From NCBI GenBank assembly GCA_900541415.1, contig UQJP01000023.1, positions 1 through 64,000 on the forward strand: a stretch of DNA of 64,000 nt, read 5' to 3'. Source of the DNA: an uncultured Odoribacter sp. GTDB lineage: Bacteria > Bacteroidota > Bacteroidia > Bacteroidales > Marinifilaceae. A model generated the notes under the pieces. It saw only the letters and a program-made list of their open reading frames with translations. It had not been told where the DNA came from and did not search any database. This document shows positions 43,697 through 53,225 of this stretch, piece by piece (positions within the stretch are counted from its first letter, which is position 1; each line of letters opens with the position of its first letter). Made by a program: the position numbers and the translations under genes.

Positions 43697-44623
43697 TTAA
43701 TTTCTGCCTGACTTGAACAATATTTCTTTTTCCTCCCGGGTGAGGCTTTCATAGCCGGAACGCGATATTTTGTCTAATATCTGGTTAATCCGGTCGTCGT
43801 ATTGCTTTTTATACTCGTTATACTCCCGGTCGTTCATTTCCGATACGTTCTTCCTGTATTTCACTTTCATTTTCTTGCGTTTGGAAAACAGCTTTCCGAT
43901 TGCCAGCCCCAAAGAGGTGAAACCGTGGGTGAGGTCTTTGTTTTTCCTAACGCCGAGAATGAACAGGTAGCCGAACAGAGCCCCGCCCAGGTGGGCGATA
44001 TGTCCCCCTGCATTTCCGGAAGGGATGCTGATTACATCGATGAATGCAGTAAAAATAGCCAAATAAATCAATTTTACAGGGCCGATCAGGAAAATATATA
44101 CTTTATGTTGAGGAAGGTAGGTACAAACTGCAAATACGATGGCCATAACCGATGCCGATGCCCCGATTGCCCAGGAGGACAGGCGGGTGAGCGCGAATAC
44201 CGGAAAAATGTTGTAAGCCAGCACATACAAGGCTGCTCCTGCCAGTCCGCCTAACAGGTAAACTCCGGTTAATTTCCGTTCGGAAAAATAGTTCAGGAAA
44301 AAACTGCCGAACCAGTATAGCCATAACATATTGAACAGCAGATGAAGAAATTCGAACTGTGTGAACATGTAGGTAACCAGTGTCCACGGGCGGTAGAGCA
44401 AGTATTCGGGGTCGGCCGGAACACCCACCCATTCCAGCAATATCGGGTAGAAATGTTCTCCCTGTCCTGCCAGGGCCATAACGACATACGCTATTTTCAG
44501 CAGGAGGAATACTCCGATATTTATATAGATCAGACGGGTTAAAGCCGAACCTTTCAGGAACGAGTTTTTAAAACCTTTCCGAATGTTCTCCGAATAGTTT
44601 CCCTGATATTCTCCGTAATACAT
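43697..44623 (-). CDS. Rhomboid family intramembrane protease (308 aa)
   Basis: This six-helix rhomboid-like protein has the serine loop reading GASAS instead of the usual GxSG, and the His motif GGHIAHLGGALFG (about 203-215). The N-terminal loop has the NMLWLYWFG pattern. The Ser and His needed for catalysis are present, so it may be active. A basic C-terminal tail (about 240-308) is added. It is 25 nt downstream of a second rhomboid gene, suggesting a linked pair. Confidence 0.85.
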   Translation of the reverse strand: MYYGEYQGNYSENIRKGFKNSFLKGSALTRLIYINIGVFLLLKIAYVVMALAGQGEHFYPILLEWVGVPADPEYLLYRPWTLVTYMFTQFEFLHLLFNMLWLYWFGSFFLNYFSERKLTGVYLLGGLAGAALYVLAYNIFPVFALTRLSSWAIGASASVMAIVFAVCTYLPQHKVYIFLIGPVKLIYLAIFTAFIDVISIPSGNAGGHIAHLGGALFGYLFILGVRKNKDLTHGFTSLGLAIGKLFSKRKKMKVKYRKNVSEMNDREYNEYKKQYDDRINQILDKISRSGYESLTREEKEILFKSGRN

Positions 44624-44648
44624 TATGGATTTCTGCTATTTTCCGAAA

Positions 44649-45470
44649 TTAATAAAAGTTCTTCTTTTTCCGATTCCAGTATTTTATGAGAATGAAACCG
44701 AACAACATACCTCCCAAATGGGCAAAATGTGCCACGTTATCGCCTACGCTGTTCTGAATGCCCAGGAAGAATTCCAAAAGACCGTAACCAATGACAAAAT
44801 ATTTTGCTTTGATCGGTACAGGAATGAACATGAGGTATAATTCCGTATTGGGGAACAACATTCCGAAGGCCAGCAAGATTCCGAATACAGCCCCTGAGGC
44901 CCCGATGGTGGGGATATTGGTTTTGAGCTCGATGATCTGCCGGAATATTTTTTCTCCTTCCTGAATGTATTGGGTAGAATCCGGATTATTTGTCCAGGCA
45001 TCCACCACTTCCCACACCCAGCCTGCGGTTTGCTGCCCTAACTGGCTTCTTATGAAATCGGCCAATAAACCGGGTTCCGGTGTGTTTTGGAAAGCTTCTA
45101 ACTGGTTATGCAGGTTGTTGATGTCAAACCACCCCACAGCGCTGTTGAGGGCTGCCGCTCCCAATCCGCAGACGAAATAATAGACCAGAAAACGATTCGA
45201 CCCCCATACCGATTCCAGAATACGCCCGAACATGAAAAGGGCGAACATATTGAAGAACAAATGGCTGATGCTGCCGTGCATGAACATGTGCGTCACATAT
45301 TGCCACGGTTTCCAATAGGTGGATTGCGGTAAATGGAGTCCTAAAATATTCGCTGTGTCGAATCCCCAGCGTTTATCGATAAACATGGTCAGGAAATACA
45401 TAACCACGTTTATAATAATTAGCATTTTAACGGCAGGCGTTATGCCGGAAAAAGGTCGGTAATTCTGCAT
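44649..45470 (-). CDS. Rhomboid family intramembrane serine protease (273 aa)
   Basis: This rhomboid protease has the canonical active-site motif GASGAVFG (about 192-199) and VAHFAHLGGMLFG with the catalytic His (about 245-257). Six helices are predicted. It cleaves membrane substrates inside the bilayer; the substrate is unknown. It ends 25 nt before the other rhomboid gene and starts 2 nt after the RicT stop. Confidence 0.9.
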   Translation of the reverse strand: MQNYRPFSGITPAVKMLIIINVVMYFLTMFIDKRWGFDTANILGLHLPQSTYWKPWQYVTHMFMHGSISHLFFNMFALFMFGRILESVWGSNRFLVYYFVCGLGAAALNSAVGWFDINNLHNQLEAFQNTPEPGLLADFIRSQLGQQTAGWVWEVVDAWTNNPDSTQYIQEGEKIFRQIIELKTNIPTIGASGAVFGILLAFGMLFPNTELYLMFIPVPIKAKYFVIGYGLLEFFLGIQNSVGDNVAHFAHLGGMLFGFILIKYWNRKKKNFY

Positions 45471-45472
45471 CT

Positions 45473-47176
45473 TTATTCACTTTTAGGTTCTGAACGCTGA
45501 TCGTTTTTCGGTTGTTCTTTGCGGTCAGGACGCGGATTGTTTCGGCGGTTATTATTATACCGTTGGTTTTTGGGACGATTGTTGTTCCGGTTGTTAGAAC
45601 GTTCGCCGTTACCGTTGTTCTCGTTTTTCTCTTCTTTCCCTTCCCTTTCGTTTTTTTCGTTCCGGGGGGCATTATTGTTACCGTTTTCCCGATTATTATT
45701 TTCCCGGTTGCTGTTTTCCCGGTTGTTCCCCCTGTCCCGGTTGTTCCGGTTTTTGGAATGGTGGCGTTTTTGTTTTTTCTCGTCGAAACGGTTCAGGCTT
45801 TCTTCACCCACTCCGTCGGTGTATTTAATATCTACCGGGGCATCGGCTTGCTCTTCCACAGCTTTTGGCGGAATAATCCCTTTCCGGTTCATCGCGATGA
45901 TCTCTTTGATCCGTTTCACCGGGATTTGTATAAAGGCGCCTTTCCCTTCTTTATCCGAAGTGTAAGACATCATACGCCCGAAAATATCGGTTTTCTGGTG
46001 GTAAAGCATACCTTCTCCGGTGTTCAACGGAATGTTGGCCGAAGGGAAATCTTTCTGTGCATCAATGTAAGCGTCTACTTCGTAGTTCAGGCAGCACTTC
46101 AGTTTTCCGCATTGTCCCGCCAGTTTCTGCGGATTCAGGGATATATCCTGATAGCGGGCTGCCGAGGTGGACACCGAGATGAAGTTGGTGATAAAGGTGG
46201 AACAGCACAATTTTAAGCCGCAGGGACCGATTCCTCCGATTCTTCCCGCTTCCTGCCGTGCTCCGATTTGTTTCATTTCAATACGGATGCGGAAGGTTTC
46301 CGCCAGCACTTTAATTAAAGTCCGGAAATCCACCCGGTCGTCTGCGATATAGTAGAATATGGCTTTGGTCTTGTCGCCCTGGTATTCCACATCCCCGATT
46401 TTCATATTCAGTTTCAGGTCTGCTGCGATTTTCCGTGATTTAATCATGGTTTCGTGTTCCAGAGCAATTGCCTGTTGCCATTTTTCAATGTCGTGCGGTT
46501 TCGCTTTTCGGTATACTTTTTTTAACGGATTGCGTTCCAGATCGATCCGTTTTACCCGGATTTGTTCTTTCACCAGCTCGCCCGACAGGGAAATAACCCC
46601 GATGTCGTGGCCGAGGGCCGCCTCAACGGCAACAATGTCGCCTGCCTGGAGGTTTAGTTGGGAAGGATTGCTGAAAAAGGCTTTCCGGGTGTTTTTAAAC
46701 CGTACCTCTACCACTTCCGGCGCACATTCTGTCTGGGGAAGATCGCTCAACCAATCGTACACGGCCAGCTTTCCGGCCAACAGGCGATGGTCGATCACAG
46801 GCACAGGGCGCTGGTATTTGGTATGCAATTGCTGTATTTCCTCTTTTTCTTCTTCTTTGCTGCCGGAAAATTCACCTGCTTTCAGGGTCGGGGTGTTTTC
46901 TTCGGAATCCTCCGCATCGGCTTCGAACACCTCTTCCGTGACCAGCGTTTCGGAGATTTCCTCCTCGACCACGATCACTTGTCCTTCTTCCTGTTCCTCT
47001 TCTTCTTCCTTCCTCTCTGCTTGTTGCTTCTCCTCCTGCTCTTCTTCTTCCTGTTCTTTTTCTTCCAGCCAGTCACTTTCTTGCCTGGCTGTTGGTTCGG
47101 AAATGGATTCCGGTTGTATCTGCCCGTTTTCTTCCGGGTTTTCTATATCGTTGATATAATCAGTCGTTTCACTCAT
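45473..47176 (-). CDS. ricT: PSP1-domain protein RicT (YaaT-like) with long extensions
   Basis: This 567-residue protein has a PSP1 core at about 150-430 containing two Cys pairs (GPCGLKLCC and QCGKLKCCLNYE) that match the iron-sulfur-binding RicT type. In Bacillus, RicT acts with RicA/RicF in RNA maturation by RNase Y; in Bacteroidetes the partners are unclear. The N-terminal about 100 residues are a Glu/Gln/Lys low-complexity stretch, and the C-terminal about 100 residues are Asn/Arg/Glu/Lys-rich and disordered. Both extensions are often variable in the order. It sits between the delta' gene and the tandem rhomboids. Confidence 0.85.
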   Translation of the reverse strand: MSETTDYINDIENPEENGQIQPESISEPTARQESDWLEEKEQEEEEQEEKQQAERKEEEEEQEEGQVIVVEEEISETLVTEEVFEADAEDSEENTPTLKAGEFSGSKEEEKEEIQQLHTKYQRPVPVIDHRLLAGKLAVYDWLSDLPQTECAPEVVEVRFKNTRKAFFSNPSQLNLQAGDIVAVEAALGHDIGVISLSGELVKEQIRVKRIDLERNPLKKVYRKAKPHDIEKWQQAIALEHETMIKSRKIAADLKLNMKIGDVEYQGDKTKAIFYYIADDRVDFRTLIKVLAETFRIRIEMKQIGARQEAGRIGGIGPCGLKLCCSTFITNFISVSTSAARYQDISLNPQKLAGQCGKLKCCLNYEVDAYIDAQKDFPSANIPLNTGEGMLYHQKTDIFGRMMSYTSDKEGKGAFIQIPVKRIKEIIAMNRKGIIPPKAVEEQADAPVDIKYTDGVGEESLNRFDEKKQKRHHSKNRNNRDRGNNRENSNRENNNRENGNNNAPRNEKNEREGKEEKNENNGNGERSNNRNNNRPKNQRYNNNRRNNPRPDRKEQPKNDQRSEPKSE

Positions 47177-47259
47177 ATATTTTGAATATTATTGCTTTTA
47201 TAATGTTTTTCTTCTTGTGCTCCCTCCTTTCAAGTGGGGGGGAGAATAACCCCTTTCTG

Positions 47260-48381
47260 TTAAGGGCGGATGTTTTGCATCACTTTGATGCACAGGTCTG
47301 TAAAAATAATTTTAGCATTTCCGTTCCGGCTGATGTCGCTGTATGCCCGCTCGAATTCTTCACCCAAGGGGATGACGTTTCCTTCGTGTACATAAGGCGA
47401 GAACCGGACGGAAAATTTTTTTTCGCGTTCGGTCATATAGTTCAATTGGTCGATGCCGAAATTTTTAACAAAATTTTCCCGGATCATACGAATGGCATGT
47501 TGCAGGAAACTTTTTTGCCTTTCGCGCCCCAATCCGGTGATTTCGCCGACCCATTCGTTCACCGGGAGCATTTTCCTTTCCCAGCACAGGCGCATCAGGC
47601 TGGCAAATTTTTCTTGGTTGTACACCTGTTCTTCTGTTTCGTTCAGTAGGCGGAGGGCTTTGTGCCAACTTCCCGAGGCTACGTGTGCATATTCTTCCGC
47701 ATGTTCTGGTGTGATGCCGGCTTGTGCCGTCAGGTGATCCCTGATCTGCTTTTTTTCAAGCGGCGGTATATTGATGCGCTGTAAGCGCGATTGTATGGTG
47801 TTGATGATCTGTTCCGGATGTTCCGACACCATGAGGAATAAGGTTTTGTCGAAGGGCTCTTCGATGATCTTTAACAGTTTGTTGGAACATTCGGGATTCA
47901 TCTTTTCCGGCAGCCACATGATCAATATTTTATAATCGGACTCAAACGATTTGAGGTTGAGTTTCCGTAAAATATTGGCACTTTCTTCGGTGTAGATCGC
48001 TGCCTGGGCGTTGTCTTCCACTCCCATTTCGGAATACCATTCCTCTAATCCGAAATAGGCCGTTTTATGAAGCAATTGCCTCCATTCTCCGATGTATTCG
48101 TCACTGACCGGGCTTTTGGCTTTGCGGACTACCGGGAACACAAAATGTACGTCGGGATGGATGTATTTTTGCATTTTCCGGCAAGAGGGGCATGTTCCGC
48201 AGGCGTCGTCGTGTTTGTCGCCGGTGCAGAGTACGTATTGAGCAAACGCCAGCGCCAACGCCATCGACCCGTAGCCTGTGTCTCCGGCAAATAGCTGGGC
48301 ATGGCTGATCCGTCCCGTTTTCAGGGAAGCGATCAGTCTTTGCTTAATATCCTCGTGTCCGATTACATCTTTGAATTGCAT
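47260..48381 (-). CDS. holB: DNA polymerase III delta' subunit (HolB-like)
   Basis: This 373-residue AAA-type clamp-loader subunit starts at the ATG at 48381; a TTG two codons upstream is unlikely. The N-terminal segment MQFKDVIGHEDIKQRL is typical. The P-loop position reads GDTGYGSMAL, so the Walker A Lys is missing, as is usual for delta'. A zinc site CGTCPSCRKM (about 61-70) is present, and the Ile/Leu-rich helical C-terminal domain follows. It belongs to the clamp loader of the replicative polymerase. Confidence 0.88.
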   Translation of the reverse strand: MQFKDVIGHEDIKQRLIASLKTGRISHAQLFAGDTGYGSMALALAFAQYVLCTGDKHDDACGTCPSCRKMQKYIHPDVHFVFPVVRKAKSPVSDEYIGEWRQLLHKTAYFGLEEWYSEMGVEDNAQAAIYTEESANILRKLNLKSFESDYKILIMWLPEKMNPECSNKLLKIIEEPFDKTLFLMVSEHPEQIINTIQSRLQRINIPPLEKKQIRDHLTAQAGITPEHAEEYAHVASGSWHKALRLLNETEEQVYNQEKFASLMRLCWERKMLPVNEWVGEITGLGRERQKSFLQHAIRMIRENFVKNFGIDQLNYMTEREKKFSVRFSPYVHEGNVIPLGEEFERAYSDISRNGNAKIIFTDLCIKVMQNIRP

Positions 48382-48398
48382 GGGCAATTTTAAGTTTT

Positions 48399-48430
48399 CC
48401 CATAGCGACAGGCAAGCCCGTCACTATGGG
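48399..48430. repeat. Hairpin between aspS and holB
   Basis: An inverted repeat pairs CCCATAGCGAC with GTCACTATGGG (one mismatch) around a short loop. It has no T-run, so it is more likely an RNA structure within the operon than a terminator. Confidence 0.4.
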
Positions 48431-48439
48431 GTTATAAAC

Positions 48440-50194
48440 TTATTTTTCTTTTTCGTTTACTTCGATTCCCAGTTCTTTTAACTGCTCTTCTGCAATTTCC
48501 GAAGGTGAATCGATCATCACGTCACGTCCTGCATTGTTTTTCGGGAAAGCGATGGTGTCGCGGATGCTGTCGAGCTCTGCGAACATCGATACCAAACGGT
48601 CGAATCCGAAGGCAATACCGCCGTGAGGAGGTGCGCCATATTTGAACGCGTTAAGCAGGAATCCGAATTGTGCTTCCGCCTGCTCTTTGGTAAAGCCCAG
48701 GCATTTGAACATGCGTGACTGCAATTCGGTGTTGTGGATACGGATAGAGCCGCCCCCGACTTCCACTCCGTTGATCACCATGTCGTAAGCATTGGCACGT
48801 ACCGCTCCCGGATTGCTTTCCATCATATCGATGTCTTCTAAGTTCGGAGAGGTGAACGGGTGGTGCATAGCGTAGAAGCGTTGGGTTTCTTCGTCCCATT
48901 CCAATAGAGGAAAATCAACCACCCAAAGCGGTTTGAATACATCTTTCGGACGTAAACCCAGGCGGTTTCCCATTTCCAGCCGGAGTTCACACAGTTGGGG
49001 TAAAGTTTTGTTTTTCGGCCCCACTAAAATCAGGATCAGGTCGCCCGGCTGCGCCTTACAGGCTGCTGCCCATGTTTTCAGGTCGGCTTCGGTGTAGAAT
49101 TTATCGACAGAAGATTTCAGTGTTCCGTCGGCATTATACCTCACATATACCAAACCTTTCGCTCCGATTTGCGGGCGTTTTACGAACTCTGTCAGTTCAT
49201 CCAGCTGTTTGCGGGTGTATTCTGCACATTGGGGAGCACAGATCGCCCCGATATATTCAGCCGAATTGAATACGGCGAAATCTTTCCCTTTGGCTATTCC
49301 GGTCAGGTCGGTAAATTCCATGCCGAAACGGATGTCCGGTTTGTCCGAGCCGTAACGTTCCATTGCTTCGGCCCAGGTTATACGTGGGAAATCTGGGACA
49401 TCGATACCCCGGATTTCTTTGAACAGGTGCTTGGCCAATCCTTCGAAAATGTGGAGAATGTCTTCGCGTTCCACAAACGACATTTCACAGTCGATCTGGG
49501 TAAATTCCGGCTGGCGGTCGGCACGCAGGTCTTCATCGCGGAAACATTTCACAATTTGATAGTAACGGTCGAATCCCGCAACCATTAACAGTTGCTTGAA
49601 AGTTTGCGGACTTTGCGGAAGGGCATAGAATTGTCCCTGATTCATGCGCGACGGCACCACAAAGTCGCGTGCTCCTTCCGGGGTACTTTTAATCAATACC
49701 GGGGTTTCTACTTCGGTGAAATTTTGGTCGTCCAGATAATTTCTCACCAAATGGGCCATTTTATGACGCAATTCCAGGTTTTTTCTCACCGCGTTGCGGC
49801 GAAGATCGAGGTAACGATATTTCATTCTGAGCTCGTCGCCGCCGTCCGTGTTATCCTCGATGGTAAAGGGTGGAATTTCGGAACGGCTAAGGATGCTGAT
49901 TTCATTTACAATGATCTCAATGTCACCTGTCGGTATTTTATTATTTTTGCTGGCACGTTCCACGACTTTCCCTTTAATCTGGATTACGAATTCCCGTCCC
50001 AGTTCTGCAATTTTTTGTTTAACAGCTTCGGAAGCCGATTCTTCGGCTACTAATTGCGTAATTCCGTATCTGTCGCGCAGGTCGATGAAAGTCATGGCAC
50101 CGAGATTCCTGACTTTTTGTACCCATCCGCTCAGGCAAACGCTTTCATTTACGTTTTCCAGCCGGAGTTGCCCGCAAGTGTGAGTTCTATACAT
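48440..50194 (-). CDS. aspS: Aspartyl-tRNA synthetase
   Basis: This is a 584-residue class II synthetase from the ATG at 50194; an upstream 11-codon extension is not needed. The N-terminal OB-fold anticodon domain (about 1-110) is followed by the catalytic domain with FRDEDLRADRQPEFTQIDCEMSF (motif 2, about 214-236), a bacterial insertion domain (about 290-420), and GFDRLVSMF (motif 3 region, about 525-533). It charges tRNA-Asp. Length matches the bacterial type. Confidence 0.96.
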   Translation of the reverse strand: MYRTHTCGQLRLENVNESVCLSGWVQKVRNLGAMTFIDLRDRYGITQLVAEESASEAVKQKIAELGREFVIQIKGKVVERASKNNKIPTGDIEIIVNEISILSRSEIPPFTIEDNTDGGDELRMKYRYLDLRRNAVRKNLELRHKMAHLVRNYLDDQNFTEVETPVLIKSTPEGARDFVVPSRMNQGQFYALPQSPQTFKQLLMVAGFDRYYQIVKCFRDEDLRADRQPEFTQIDCEMSFVEREDILHIFEGLAKHLFKEIRGIDVPDFPRITWAEAMERYGSDKPDIRFGMEFTDLTGIAKGKDFAVFNSAEYIGAICAPQCAEYTRKQLDELTEFVKRPQIGAKGLVYVRYNADGTLKSSVDKFYTEADLKTWAAACKAQPGDLILILVGPKNKTLPQLCELRLEMGNRLGLRPKDVFKPLWVVDFPLLEWDEETQRFYAMHHPFTSPNLEDIDMMESNPGAVRANAYDMVINGVEVGGGSIRIHNTELQSRMFKCLGFTKEQAEAQFGFLLNAFKYGAPPHGGIAFGFDRLVSMFAELDSIRDTIAFPKNNAGRDVMIDSPSEIAEEQLKELGIEVNEKEK

Positions 50195-50555
50195 TATGTT
50201 TACTATTAAGTTTTTGAAATCAATCATTTGGTTTTAACCAATTGGCGAAAATACTAAGAATTTATCAAATAATGGAAAATGAAGAATTGAAAATTATATA
50301 TAGGCCTGCCGATCGTATAAAAAGAGGATGTCCCGGTAAACGAAATCCCGGAATAAATGGGCTGTTTTTGTGAAAATGGGGTGTTGTTTTTATGGAAATG
50401 GGGATGTTGATCTTTTGTTTGTGCCAAGGCCGAAGCCGCTGTGAAGCCGGGGGTTTATTGGAGAAAGCCGGGAGTGGCCGACGATGCCGGAATTTATTTG
50501 CCGGAAGTAAGCTTAGAAATTCTTTTGAAAGCCTTTTACTTTCCGTAATTCGATT
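50195..50555. other. Intergenic gap between aspS and cvpA
   Basis: About 360 bp between divergent genes. I see no gene. It must contain the aspS promoter and ends in the cvpA -7 box. Confidence 0.4.
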
Positions 50556-50563
50556 TATCTTTG
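50556..50563 (+). promoter_or_regulatory. -7 promoter box (TATCTTTG) of cvpA
   Basis: TATCTTTG matches TAnnTTTG, 18 nt before the cvpA ATG at 50582. The -33 box is not clear. Confidence 0.5.
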
Positions 50564-50581
50564 AATTTCTATTTGAATGTG

Positions 50582-51061
50582 ATGAATTATATAGATATTA
50601 TAATCCTTCTTTTCCTGATCTACGGGGCGGTCAGGGGTTTTTTTAAGGGATTGATCATAGAGGTTTTTACTTTGCTGGGATTGGTGTTGGGGGTATTCCT
50701 GGCCATGAGGTATTCGTTTTATGCGGAGAATATCCTGCGTGATTTCCTGAATGTGTCGGAACCTTATCTGCGTCCGGTGGGGTTGGGGGTGACTTTTTTG
50801 CTGGTGGTGATTGTGACGTATTTACTGGGAAAGATGCTGACCAAACTGGTGGATGTTATTGCCTTGGGAATGCCGAATAAGTTATTGGGAATGTTATTCG
50901 GACTGTTGAAATATTTTGTTTTGATTTGTTTTGTGCTGATGATTACCGATTCTTTGAATGAAACTTTTGGATTCCTGAAAGTTGAAACGCAGGAAAATAG
51001 TATTTTCTACCGTCCTTTTCTTAACTTTGCAACTTCGATGTATAATAAGATCCGATTTTGA
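50582..51061 (+). CDS. CvpA family membrane protein
   Basis: This 159-residue protein has four predicted membrane helices (about 3-22, 26-46, 62-84 and 95-118), with the family-typical N-terminal MNYIDIIILLFLIYGAVRG and GFFKGLI. CvpA is named for an effect on colicin V production in E. coli; its wider role is unclear. It precedes tyrS by 138 nt. Confidence 0.87.
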   Translation: MNYIDIIILLFLIYGAVRGFFKGLIIEVFTLLGLVLGVFLAMRYSFYAENILRDFLNVSEPYLRPVGLGVTFLLVVIVTYLLGKMLTKLVDVIALGMPNKLLGMLFGLLKYFVLICFVLMITDSLNETFGFLKVETQENSIFYRPFLNFATSMYNKIRF

Positions 51062-51199
51062 GATGATACGGAGCAGTATGTTTTATAAAATGGTGGGGAC
51101 ACTGTATTATTGACAAGAGCACCTTTGGGGTGCTTGCGGTGTGTTTACGGTGATGGGATACCGTTGATTTTATGAATAGATAGAAATAAAAAACAATAT

Positions 51200-52492
51200 A
51201 TGATGAATTTTGTTGAAGAATTAAAGTGGCGTGGTATGATACATGATATTATGCCAGGTACGGAAGAACAATTAGCAAAAGAACAGACTACTGCTTATGT
51301 GGGGATCGATCCCACTGCAGATTCCCTGCACGTAGGGCATTTGGTTTCGGTCATGATGATGAAGCATTTACAAATGGCAGGTCACAAACCTATTTTTATC
51401 ATTGGCGGGGCTACCGGAATGATCGGTGACCCAAGCGGTAAGTCGCAGGAAAGAAATTTGCTCGACGAAGAAACGATCCGCCGGAACATGGAGGGGATTC
51501 ACTCCCAGCTATCCCGGTTTATCGATTTTAATTCATCGGCTTCCAACGCTGCGATGATGTTGAATAACTACGACTGGATGAAGCAATTTTCTTTTCTGGA
51601 TTTTATCCGGGAAATCGGAAAGCATATCACCGTCAATTATATGATGTCGAAGGACTCCGTGAAACGGAGGCTGACCGGGGAGTGTTCGGACGGTATGTCG
51701 TTTACTGAATTCACCTACCAGCTGGTGCAGGGATATGATTTCCTTTATTTGCGGAAGAACTATAATTGCCTGCTGCAAATGGGAGGGTCTGACCAGTGGG
51801 GAAATATCACGACCGGAGGAGAATTGATCCGCCGCAAAGAGGGGCTGGAAGCTTTCGGGTTGACCTGGCCGCTGATGACTAAGAGCGACGGTAAGAAGTT
51901 CGGTAAAACGGAATCGGGGAATATCTGGCTTGATCCGAAACGGACTTCTCCCTATAAATTTTACCAGTTCTGGCTGAATTCCACCGATGAGGATGCGGCA
52001 CGCTATATTAAGATTTTCACGATTTTGCCTCCGGCAGAAATTGATGCTTTGATTGCTGAACATAGCGAAGCCCCGCATTTGCGCAAGTTGCAGAAGACGT
52101 TGGCCAAAGAGATTACTTGCCTGATTCACGGTGAGGAAAATTATGAGGCGGCTTTGGAAGCTTCACAAATCCTGTTCGGAAATGCCACTTCTGAAACTCT
52201 GAAGAAAATCGACGAGGACACATTCCTGTCTGTATTTGAAGGTGTGCCCCAGTTTGAAATTTCTGCTGCCGATTTGAAAGCCGGAATTATGATGGTGGAC
52301 TTTTTAGCCGATAAGACGGCGATCATGGCCTCGAAAGGAGAAGCCCGCCGGGCACTGAAAGGGAACGGGATTAGCATCAATAAGGAGAAAGTGAGCGAAG
52401 AAACCGTTGTGAATGAGAGCCATTTGATCGACGGGAAGTATATTCTGGCTCAAAGTGGTAAGAAGAATTATTATCTCGTTATCGTGAAGTGA
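51200..52492 (+). CDS. tyrS: Tyrosyl-tRNA synthetase
   Basis: This 430-residue class I synthetase starts at the first of two consecutive ATGs. The HIGH motif reads HVGH (about 42-45 in DSLHVGHLVS), KMSKS reads KFGKT (about 234-238), and YDFLYLRKNYNC lies in the Tyr-binding region. A C-terminal S4-like RNA-binding domain occupies about 350-430. It charges tRNA-Tyr. A 138-nt leader precedes it; no T-box is recognised. Confidence 0.96.
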   Translation: MMNFVEELKWRGMIHDIMPGTEEQLAKEQTTAYVGIDPTADSLHVGHLVSVMMMKHLQMAGHKPIFIIGGATGMIGDPSGKSQERNLLDEETIRRNMEGIHSQLSRFIDFNSSASNAAMMLNNYDWMKQFSFLDFIREIGKHITVNYMMSKDSVKRRLTGECSDGMSFTEFTYQLVQGYDFLYLRKNYNCLLQMGGSDQWGNITTGGELIRRKEGLEAFGLTWPLMTKSDGKKFGKTESGNIWLDPKRTSPYKFYQFWLNSTDEDAARYIKIFTILPPAEIDALIAEHSEAPHLRKLQKTLAKEITCLIHGEENYEAALEASQILFGNATSETLKKIDEDTFLSVFEGVPQFEISAADLKAGIMMVDFLADKTAIMASKGEARRALKGNGISINKEKVSEETVVNESHLIDGKYILAQSGKKNYYLVIVK

Positions 52493-52564
52493 TTTTGGGA
52501 AAGGAAGTTTGTCTGCAACAGGATTCTATGATTGTTTCGTGACAGGATTTTCAATCATAAAATG

Positions 52565-52598
52565 AAATAGGGATGCTACTTGTAGCATCCCTATTTTT
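52565..52598. terminator. Terminator of tyrS, shared with convergent tonB fragment
   Basis: A perfect 15-bp stem (52565-52579 with 52582-52596) with a two-base loop ends in a T-run. Confidence 0.85.
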
Positions 52599-52614
52599 CG
52601 ATTTATCCGATGAG

Positions 52615-53208
52615 TTATCTCAATTCAAATGCAATGGGCATGTTATAAGCTACCCGCACAGGTTTCCCTCTTTGTTTCCCCGGAATCCATTTCGGCATGC
52701 TTTGAATGACGCGTATCGCTTCCTGGTTTAAAGATTCGTCCACTCCGCGGAGGATTTTAATATTGGATATGCTTCCGTCTTTTTCCACAACGAATTGTAC
52801 GAAAACTTTTCCCTGCACACCCATTTCTGCCGCTACGGACGGATAGTTCAGGTTTCTGCCCAGCCATTGTTTCAGGTTGCCGTTGAATTGCGGCATGTCT
52901 TCGGCGGGCACAAAAGGAATCACTTCGTCTGTTTCTTCGTCGTCATAGTCGCCTAAGCTGCCCACGAAAGGCGAAGGAGAGTTGCTCGGAATGTCTTCCG
53001 GGTCGGTCAGTTCTACATCGCTTTCTGTAAAAGTATCTTCCACCAAATCGATCATGTTGAAGGTCAGCAGTGCTGGAGGCGGAGGGGGTGGCTGAGGAAG
53101 GTTTTGGGTGATCGGAACCATGATTTCTTCTTCCGGTTCCCAGGATACGGTGATAAAATCCGAGGTTTCGGTGTAACCGCTTTTCCATTCGAAAGCCAAA
53201 AACACAGT
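52615..53208 (-). pseudogene. tonB: 3' part of a tonB-like gene, split by the prophage
   Basis: The readable part (198 codons) has the last residues of the membrane anchor (TVFLAFEW), a Pro-rich segment with a run of Pro (QPPPPPP) for spanning the periplasm, and a C-terminal TonB domain with WLGRNLNYP, GVQGKVFVQFVVEKDG and the typical end PVRVAYNMPIAFEL. The gene should begin with a cytoplasmic start and full anchor. Instead, the frame runs at 53209 into phage end sequence encoding unrelated residues. The 5' part would be on the other side of the prophage. It may not be the only TonB of the cell. Confidence 0.8.
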
Positions 53209-53225
53209 TGCAAAAGTATAATCGC

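Noticed and set aside
45512..46216. A 234-codon plus-strand frame opposite ricT
   Set aside because: It is an antisense shadow of the Asn/Arg/Glu-rich ricT end, giving a Phe/Val-rich product without family character.
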